A DNA stretch of 64,000 nucleotides, from the NCBI RefSeq assembly GCF_001597745.1, contig NZ_LUHJ01000023.1:35792-99791 (forward strand), given 5' to 3'. Position 1 is the first letter of the stretch; each line of letters opens with the position of its first letter. This document shows, one piece after another, positions 58,516 through 64,000 of the stretch. This DNA comes from Anabaena sp. 4-3. Lineage in GTDB: Bacteria > Cyanobacteriota > Cyanobacteriia > Cyanobacteriales > Nostocaceae. The translations under genes were made by a program, and so were the position numbers. The notes under the pieces are model-generated. The model was given only the letters and a program-made list of their open reading frames with translations, was not told the DNA's origin and did not search any database.

Positions 58516-59241
58516 TTATGCGTTGGGGAAGAGACGGGCAATTTCTGATTCATCAAAAACGCCAGCAGGTAATTCTTCCCCCATCAAATCATTATTTTCT
58601 TCACCCTGTTCTAAGGATGTTGCATCACTCCAAACATCAGATAACACTTCACTAAAAGCATTTTCATCTGGTGTTTCCAGTTCATCGAGAATTTGTTCTT
58701 CCAGCTTTTCTACAGTTCCACCAGCGACATCAAAGGAAATATCACCAAAATCATCTTCTTCTGAGTTAGTGACTGCAAGGGACTCATCTGTGAGTCCGTT
58801 GAAGGTATTGTCCATGTCGCCGACTATCAGCGTTTGAGAATCAACATCTCCACCAAAACCATTGGTGTCAGAAATTGTGAAAGCTTCAACTTCCGTGTTT
58901 TCCTCGACTTGCGCCGGTGACTCCTCTGCTTCAAATTCTGGTTCTGCTGCTGGAATGACACTGTTACCGAGAGCAATGTCTGGATCAAAATTTAATTCCA
59001 GTACCTCAACTAAAGTATCCGCATCAGGATTTAACTTGGAAAAGGGAAACATTAACTGCGCTAACTTTGGTTCTAGCGCATTCACCACACCTAGGATGAG
59101 GTGCGAAGGTGGACGCTTCCCACCATCAGGTGTATACACTGATTCCACTTGCATCTGGAGTTTAATCCAATCACGATTAGCTTGGAAGAATTGCAACCAC
59201 TTCTGTCTAATCGACGATGTAAAGCTATCAAAGAAAGCCAT
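58516..59241 (-). CDS. DUF5331 protein encoded between chlL and chlN
   Basis: The product is 241 residues from ATG 59241 (MAFFDSFTSSIRQKWLQFFQ), which has GATGAGGG before it; an ATG at 59259 would add 6 residues. The N-terminal 100 residues (WIKLQMQVESVYTPDGGKRP, then LILGVVNALEPKLAQLM) are the conserved part. The rest is acidic and low in order (EEDDFGDISFDVAGG). Its place between chlL and chlN recurs in filamentous cyanobacteria, but its function is unknown. Confidence 0.8.
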   Translation of the reverse strand: MAFFDSFTSSIRQKWLQFFQANRDWIKLQMQVESVYTPDGGKRPPSHLILGVVNALEPKLAQLMFPFSKLNPDADTLVEVLELNFDPDIALGNSVIPAAEPEFEAEESPAQVEENTEVEAFTISDTNGFGGDVDSQTLIVGDMDNTFNGLTDESLAVTNSEEDDFGDISFDVAGGTVEKLEEQILDELETPDENAFSEVLSDVWSDATSLEQGEENNDLMGEELPAGVFDESEIARLFPNA

Positions 59242-59270
59242 ATTGACCCTCATCCTCAAAACTAGATGAT

Positions 59271-60137
59271 TTATACAATCATCAAGTCTAATTCTTCTTC
59301 AGGAATAGGAACCTGTGGTTTATGCGGATTTAAATAAAAATCTGACAATAAAGTAAATAATTCTCGATCTGGAGCATCGTTTGGAACTACTCCTTCAGGT
59401 CGTGCGAGAATTTGGTCAGCAATGTTCAGGTAGTAGTCGCAAACGTAGTTTAACGTCGGATCAGACTCTGCCATTTCAAACAAAGTTTTCCCTTTGACGC
59501 GAGATACACGGATATCTTCTATTAATGGCAAGACTTCTAATATCGGCATTGGCACAGCTTCCACATACTTTTCAATCAAGTCGCGTTTGGAGGTGCGGTT
59601 GCCGATTAACCCCGCTAGACGCAGTGGATGAGTTCGTGCTTTCTCTCGCACTGAAGCCGCTATCCGATTGGCAGCAAACAAGGCATCAAAGCCGTTATCA
59701 GTGACAATCATACAGTAATCTGCATAATTGAGTGGTGCTGCAAAACCACCACAAACAACGTCACCCAAGACATCAAACAAGATTACATCATACTCATCAA
59801 AAGCGTTGAGTTCCTTCAGTAATTTTACGGTTTCGCCCACAACGTAACCACCACAGCCAGCACCCGCAGGTGGGCCGCCAGCCTCAACACAATCCACTCC
59901 ACCATAGCCTTTGTAAATTACGTCTTCCGGCCAGACATCTTCATAGTGATAGTCCTTTTCTTGCAAGGTATCAATAATGGTGGGGATTAAAAATCCAGTC
60001 AGGGTAAAGGTGCTGTCATGTTTGGGATCGCACCCAATTTGCAGCACTTTCTTGCCGCGTTTGGCTAGGGCGACAGATATATTACAGCTAGTTGTGGATT
60101 TGCCTATCCCACCTTTTCCGTAAACTGCTAGTTTCAC
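59271..60137 (-). CDS. chlL: Light-independent protochlorophyllide reductase ATP-binding subunit L
   Basis: The product is 288 residues, NifH-like. The P-loop GKGGIGKST is at residues 8-16. Cys95 (GAGCGG) and Cys129 (DVVCGG) bridge the 4Fe-4S cluster between two monomers. Switch regions DPKHDST and FDVLGDVV are present. It passes electrons with ATP to ChlN-ChlB. It is the first gene of the chlL-DUF5331-chlN set. Confidence 0.97.
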   Translation of the reverse strand: MKLAVYGKGGIGKSTTSCNISVALAKRGKKVLQIGCDPKHDSTFTLTGFLIPTIIDTLQEKDYHYEDVWPEDVIYKGYGGVDCVEAGGPPAGAGCGGYVVGETVKLLKELNAFDEYDVILFDVLGDVVCGGFAAPLNYADYCMIVTDNGFDALFAANRIAASVREKARTHPLRLAGLIGNRTSKRDLIEKYVEAVPMPILEVLPLIEDIRVSRVKGKTLFEMAESDPTLNYVCDYYLNIADQILARPEGVVPNDAPDRELFTLLSDFYLNPHKPQVPIPEEELDLMIV

Positions 60138-60680
60138 TGTTGTTTGCCTCTTATCGTTTTTTTATCAAACTCTTGGGTAAAACCTTCGCCTTCACCTAAA
60201 CGCAGACGGTGATGTGTGAGGTATGTGAGTGTGATTATTGACGAAATTCCACGGGAAATAAAGGGGGGTTAAATCTAAAAAATGGCGATAAATAGCTTCT
60301 GATTGAGACTATAAGAAAATTTCTTTTATATTTTCTCAAAATCATTTTAAATAATTGAATAAGCTTTTTTGCTTTTATTTATAATTTTAATTTTATAAAA
60401 TTAGTTACAATAAACAAATTATCAAAATAACGTATTATCAATATTTTGAAGACATTTATATGACTCTAATGTTGTGCGTGTAGAGTCTGTCAGCGAGGAC
60501 TAAAGTTCTTACTACAAACTAATTTGTGACAGTTGGGTAATTTATACGAGAGAAATAAGGTAAAAGTTGGGGGATCAGACTCCGTTTACCTGTACCTCAA
60601 ATTCGCCTATTCAGAAAAGATTAGCTGAATAGAACTTTTTTGTAAAAAAATATTAATTTTTTAAATCTATCTAGGCTTGA
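60138..60680. other. Upstream region of chlL, no gene
   Basis: About 540 bp, with the stretch at 60320-60460 very AT-rich. The chlL promoter should lie here, but I see no clear box pair. A hairpin-like CTATTCAGAAAAGATTAGCT GAATAG stretch around 60607-60630 lies beyond the 3' end of the 60681-60938 gene and may end it. Confidence 0.4.
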
Positions 60681-60938
60681 CTAACTGCCTGATTCGGTTT
60701 CAATTGCCTCAATTTCTTTCAGGGATTGCCATCCGGGTTGCCACTGCGAATTATCTTGTAATAATTTAGCGTTCATCCAAAACCGGACGTTAGGATCACA
60801 AGCTGCAACCATTTCCGCATAAACCCATTTACCCTGATTTTTGCGGTTAGCAACTTGGAAGTGTCTCCAGCCATCTACTTTTTTTGTGGCTGTCCACTTA
60901 GAACCGAGTAAGAAAGGAAATTTTTGTTTTTTGGTCAT
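60681..60938 (-). CDS. Trp-rich small protein (TIGR02450 family)
   Basis: The product is 85 residues with seven Trp. The family pattern LGSKWTATKKVDGWRHFQVA, KWVYAEMVAACDPNVRFW and WQPGWQSLKEI is clear. The function is unknown; homologues occur in cyanobacteria and Gammaproteobacteria. STRR units (ggtcatt ggtcatt agtcatc) stand immediately upstream at 60937-60975. Confidence 0.85.
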   Translation of the reverse strand: MTKKQKFPFLLGSKWTATKKVDGWRHFQVANRKNQGKWVYAEMVAACDPNVRFWMNAKLLQDNSQWQPGWQSLKEIEAIETESGS

Positions 60939-60975
60939 TGGTCATTGGTCATTAGTCATCAGTCATTAGTTATTC
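60937..60975. repeat. STRR block upstream of the Trp-rich protein gene
   Basis: Five or six degenerate heptamers (cattggt cattggt cattagt catcagt cattagt) begin directly at the start codon of the minus-strand gene, so the ribosome-binding region is made of repeat DNA. Confidence 0.75.
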
Positions 60976-61143
60976 TCGCCTATACCCTTATCCATACTCC
61001 CTACTTCTAGATATTGAGAATACTACTTGATGAAGACGTGAAGACCGATCCAGCAATTTGTGCCATTGTTCTTAAAATGGCGATATAAGAACAATTTGTT
61101 CTATCTGCACTTTTGCGTCTAGAGTGGTAGCCTAAATTAGCCT

Positions 61144-63762
61144 ATGCAACCAACTAATCCGAACCAATTTACAGAAAAAGCCTGGGAAGCGATCGCCCAT
61201 ACACCTGAGATTGCTAAACAGCATCAACAACAGCAGATAGAAAGCGAACACCTGATGAAAGCCCTGCTGGAACAAGACGGTTTAGCCAGTGGAATTTTAA
61301 CTAAAGCAGGTGTGAACTTACAAAAAATTAATGACCGTACTGAACAATTTATCCAACGTCAACCAAAAGTCTCAGGTAGTAGTACATCTGTATACTTGGG
61401 ACGGAGCTTAGATACACTCTTAGACCGGGCTGAAGGATATCGTAAAGATTTTAAAGACGAATATATTTCTATTGAACATTTATTCTTGGCTTACGCTAAA
61501 GACGATCGCTTCGGCAAAGGTTTATTTCAAGAATTCGGTTTAGACGAAAACAAACTCAAAAATATTATTAAACAAGTTCGTGGGAGCCAGAAAGTGACCG
61601 ACCAAAATCCAGAAGGAAAATACCAATCACTGGAAAAATACGGGCGTGATCTCACGGAAGCAGCCCGCAAAGGTCAACTTGATCCAGTAATTGGGCGGGA
61701 TGACGAAATTCGTCGTACTATCCAGATTCTATCTCGTCGTACCAAAAATAACCCGGTGTTGATTGGTGAACCGGGCGTAGGTAAAACGGCGATCGCCGAA
61801 GGATTGGCGCAGCGTATTGTCGCGGGTGATGTTCCCCAATCGCTGAAAGACCGCAAACTCATAGCTTTAGATATGGGTGCTTTAATTGCGGGGGCAAAAT
61901 TCCGGGGTGAATTTGAGGAACGCCTAAAAGCTGTATTAAAGGAAGTCACCGAATCTGGCGGTAATATAGTTTTATTCATCGATGAAATTCATACTGTTGT
62001 CGGCGCAGGTGCGACTCAAGGCGCGATGGATGCGGGTAACTTGTTAAAACCGATGTTGGCGCGGGGTGAGTTACGTTGTATCGGGGCGACAACTTTAGAT
62101 GAATATCGTAAATATATAGAGAAAGATGCCGCTTTAGAAAGACGTTTCCAGCAAGTTTATGTAGATCAACCCAGCGTTGCGGATACAATTTCGATTTTGC
62201 GGGGGTTGAAGGAACGGTATGAAGTTCACCACGGGGTGAAAATTTCTGATAGTTCTTTAGTGGCTGCTGCGACATTATCTAGTCGATATATTAGCGATCG
62301 CTTTTTACCAGATAAAGCCATTGACTTGGTAGACGAAGCCGCAGCTAGGCTGAAAATGGAAATTACATCTAAGCCAGAAGAACTCGACGAAATCGACCGC
62401 AAGATTTTGCAGTTGGAAATGGAGAAGCTATCTTTACAAAAAGAAAGTGATGCAGCTTCCCGCGAACGTTTAGAAAGGCTGGAAAAAGAACTGGCTGATC
62501 TTAAAGAAGAACAGAGAACCCTGAATGCTCAATGGCAGTCTGAGAAGGATATTATTACAAAACTTCAGTCTGTCAAGGAAGAAATTGACAAAGTTAACTT
62601 AGAAATTCAGCAAGCAGAGAGAAACTACGACCTCAACCGGGCGGCGGAGTTGAAATATGGTAAGTTAACCGACTTGCACCGTCGCTTAGAAGCGACAGAA
62701 AGGGAATTATCCCAAGCCCAAGGTACTGGTAAATCTCTGTTACGGGAGGAAGTCACCGAAGCTGATATTGCGGAAATTATTTCTAAGTGGACGGGAATAC
62801 CAATCAGCAAGTTAGTGGAATCGGAGAAAGAGAAACTGTTGCACTTAGAAGAAGAATTACATCATCGTGTGATTGGACAAGACGAAGCGGTGACAGCTGT
62901 TGCTGATGCAATTCAGCGATCGCGTGCTGGGTTGGCTGATCCTAATCGTCCCATTGCTAGCTTTATTTTCCTTGGCCCCACTGGTGTAGGTAAAACCGAA
63001 CTAGCGAAGGCGTTAGCGTCGTATATGTTCGACACGGAAGAAGCACTGGTACGGATTGATATGTCGGAATACATGGAGAAACACGCAGTTTCGCGGTTAA
63101 TCGGTGCGCCTCCTGGTTATGTAGGTTACGAAGAAGGCGGACAACTCACCGAGTCAATTCGTCGCCGTCCTTACGCTGTCATTCTGTTCGACGAAATCGA
63201 GAAAGCACACCCAGATGTGTTTAATATTTTCCTACAAATCCTTGATGATGGTCGTGTAACTGATGCCCAAGGTCATACTGTGGACTTTAAGAACACGATT
63301 ATTATTATGACTAGCAACATCGGTTCACAGTATATTCTGGATGTGGCTGGGGATGATACAAGGTACGATGAAATGCGTCATCGGGTGATGGAGACGATGA
63401 GAAATAGTTTCCGGCCTGAGTTTCTTAACCGGATTGATGAGATTATTATCTTCCACGGTTTGGATAAGAAAGAATTGCGGCAGATTGTACAGTTGCAAGT
63501 GGAGAGATTAAGGGATAGGTTAGGCGATCGTAAGATGTCTCTGAGACTTTCGGAAGCTGCTCTTGACTTTTTAGCTGAAGTAGGGTATGACCCAGTATTT
63601 GGGGCGCGTCCACTGAAGCGGGCGATTCAGCGCGAGTTAGAAACGCAAATTGCTAAGGCGATTTTGCGTGGTGAGTTTAATGACGGGGATACAATTTTTG
63701 TCGATGTGCAGAATGAAAGGTTGTCTTTTAGTCGTTTACCTGTTGAGGTGTTTAGTAGTTAG
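61144..63762 (+). CDS. clpB: ATP-dependent disaggregase ClpB
   Basis: The product is 872 residues. The Clp N-domain runs to about residue 150. AAA+ domain 1 has GEPGVGKTA and a coiled-coil middle domain follows ([20 protein letters not shown]). AAA+ domain 2 has GPTGVGKTE and the sensor NRIDEII. It resolves aggregates with DnaK. Cyanobacteria carry more than one ClpB; which this is cannot be told by eye. Confidence 0.95.
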   Translation: MQPTNPNQFTEKAWEAIAHTPEIAKQHQQQQIESEHLMKALLEQDGLASGILTKAGVNLQKINDRTEQFIQRQPKVSGSSTSVYLGRSLDTLLDRAEGYRKDFKDEYISIEHLFLAYAKDDRFGKGLFQEFGLDENKLKNIIKQVRGSQKVTDQNPEGKYQSLEKYGRDLTEAARKGQLDPVIGRDDEIRRTIQILSRRTKNNPVLIGEPGVGKTAIAEGLAQRIVAGDVPQSLKDRKLIALDMGALIAGAKFRGEFEERLKAVLKEVTESGGNIVLFIDEIHTVVGAGATQGAMDAGNLLKPMLARGELRCIGATTLDEYRKYIEKDAALERRFQQVYVDQPSVADTISILRGLKERYEVHHGVKISDSSLVAAATLSSRYISDRFLPDKAIDLVDEAAARLKMEITSKPEELDEIDRKILQLEMEKLSLQKESDAASRERLERLEKELADLKEEQRTLNAQWQSEKDIITKLQSVKEEIDKVNLEIQQAERNYDLNRAAELKYGKLTDLHRRLEATERELSQAQGTGKSLLREEVTEADIAEIISKWTGIPISKLVESEKEKLLHLEEELHHRVIGQDEAVTAVADAIQRSRAGLADPNRPIASFIFLGPTGVGKTELAKALASYMFDTEEALVRIDMSEYMEKHAVSRLIGAPPGYVGYEEGGQLTESIRRRPYAVILFDEIEKAHPDVFNIFLQILDDGRVTDAQGHTVDFKNTIIIMTSNIGSQYILDVAGDDTRYDEMRHRVMETMRNSFRPEFLNRIDEIIIFHGLDKKELRQIVQLQVERLRDRLGDRKMSLRLSEAALDFLAEVGYDPVFGARPLKRAIQRELETQIAKAILRGEFNDGDTIFVDVQNERLSFSRLPVEVFSS

Positions 63763-63773
63763 TTGAAGATTGG

Positions 63774-63816
63774 TTCGCGCATACGCCGTTAGGCGTTCCC
63801 GCAGGGTAGGCGCAAA
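63774..63816. repeat. 43-bp GC-rich dispersed repeat, copy 2
   Basis: Reverse-complement copy of 38215-38257 with two differences in 43 bases. It lies 12 bp after the clpB stop. Confidence 0.8.
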
Positions 63817-63952
63817 GACGCAAAGGGGTAAAACTGCCTCTTTGCATTTTTTTGACTAATTTTAATGTATAGTGCAAATGATACCAACAAACTAGCTAGT
63901 TAAACCGTTACTACTGGTTACAACTTGTGTTTTTAGCTAAATCAAAAAGAAG

Positions 63953-63983
63953 CCCCACATCTGACCCGATAGGGCAGTGTGGG
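63953..63983 (-). terminator. Possible terminator for a minus-strand gene beyond the window
   Basis: CCCCACA and TGTGGG arms, with inner CTG/CAG and CCC/GGG pairs, form a hairpin. On the minus strand CTTCTTTTTG follows. It may close a gene that starts right of the window. The region 63817-63952 shows no gene. Confidence 0.45.
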
Positions 63984-64000
63984 ATGAATTTTTGGGTGAT

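Noticed and set aside
58523..59269. Plus-strand Ser-rich frames opposite the DUF5331 gene
   Set aside because: Ser-rich antisense reading of an acidic, Glu/Asp-rich gene; no start signal.

Overview
The window is chromosomal DNA from a filamentous, Nostoc/Anabaena-type cyanobacterium (Nostocales). The evidence is light-independent protochlorophyllide reductase genes (chlL, chlN), a natFGH-bgtA amino acid transporter as in Anabaena, Ycf36/CGLD27, many GCGATCGC (HIP1) octamers, and heptamer-type short tandem repeats (STRRs, units such as AGTCATT) in spacers. No tool was run. Functions come from reading motifs and recalling families.

Layout. 1-17300 (+): the S10-spc-alpha ribosomal cluster from the 3' end of rplC to rpmE and prfA, with secY, adk, infA, rpoA and truA inside. 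rpmJ (37 codons) is at 11117-11230. 17300-23260: an accessory patch. It has an IS200/IS605-type relic, a MITE-like repeat that forms the end of a hypothetical gene, an XRE regulator, a type IIG (MmeI-like) restriction-modification gene with an in-frame TAA, and a small HTH-like gene beside a DUF2887 nuclease gene. 23400-32900: housekeeping genes (ABC-F ATPase, gpmI, secG, a matrixin-like protease, a glycosyltransferase, an MFS exporter, recO, deoC). 34180-38093 (+): seven overlapping genes for an Mrp-type cation/proton antiporter. 38259-44387 (-): a DUF697 GTPase-like protein, a broken intron-endonuclease-like gene, initiator tRNA-fMet(CAU) interrupted by a group I intron, asparaginase II, CGLD27, rsfS and a WcaI-like glycosyltransferase. 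45158-49202 (-): natF-natG-natH-bgtA. 50117-56774: two small cyanobacterial genes, queE, a STAS/sugar-transferase fusion, a 2-oxoglutarate dioxygenase-like gene and an unrecognised coiled-coil protein. 56889-60137 (-): chlL-DUF5331-chlN. 60681-63762: a Trp-rich small protein and clpB.

The points most worth a second look are these: the group I intron splitting tRNA-fMet between U33 and C34, with a decayed PD-(D/E)XK endonuclease gene of the intron-associated type only 80 bp beyond the tRNA; the type IIG gene whose nonsense codon lies just before its nuclease Asp, so restart products would lack that residue; repeats that have become coding sequence (a MITE end in the 167-residue gene, a HIP1-rich repeat in chlN); the STAS/sugar-transferase fusion; and the unrecognised 426-residue protein at 55494-56774. 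No completely new multi-gene system can be proven from sequence reading alone.
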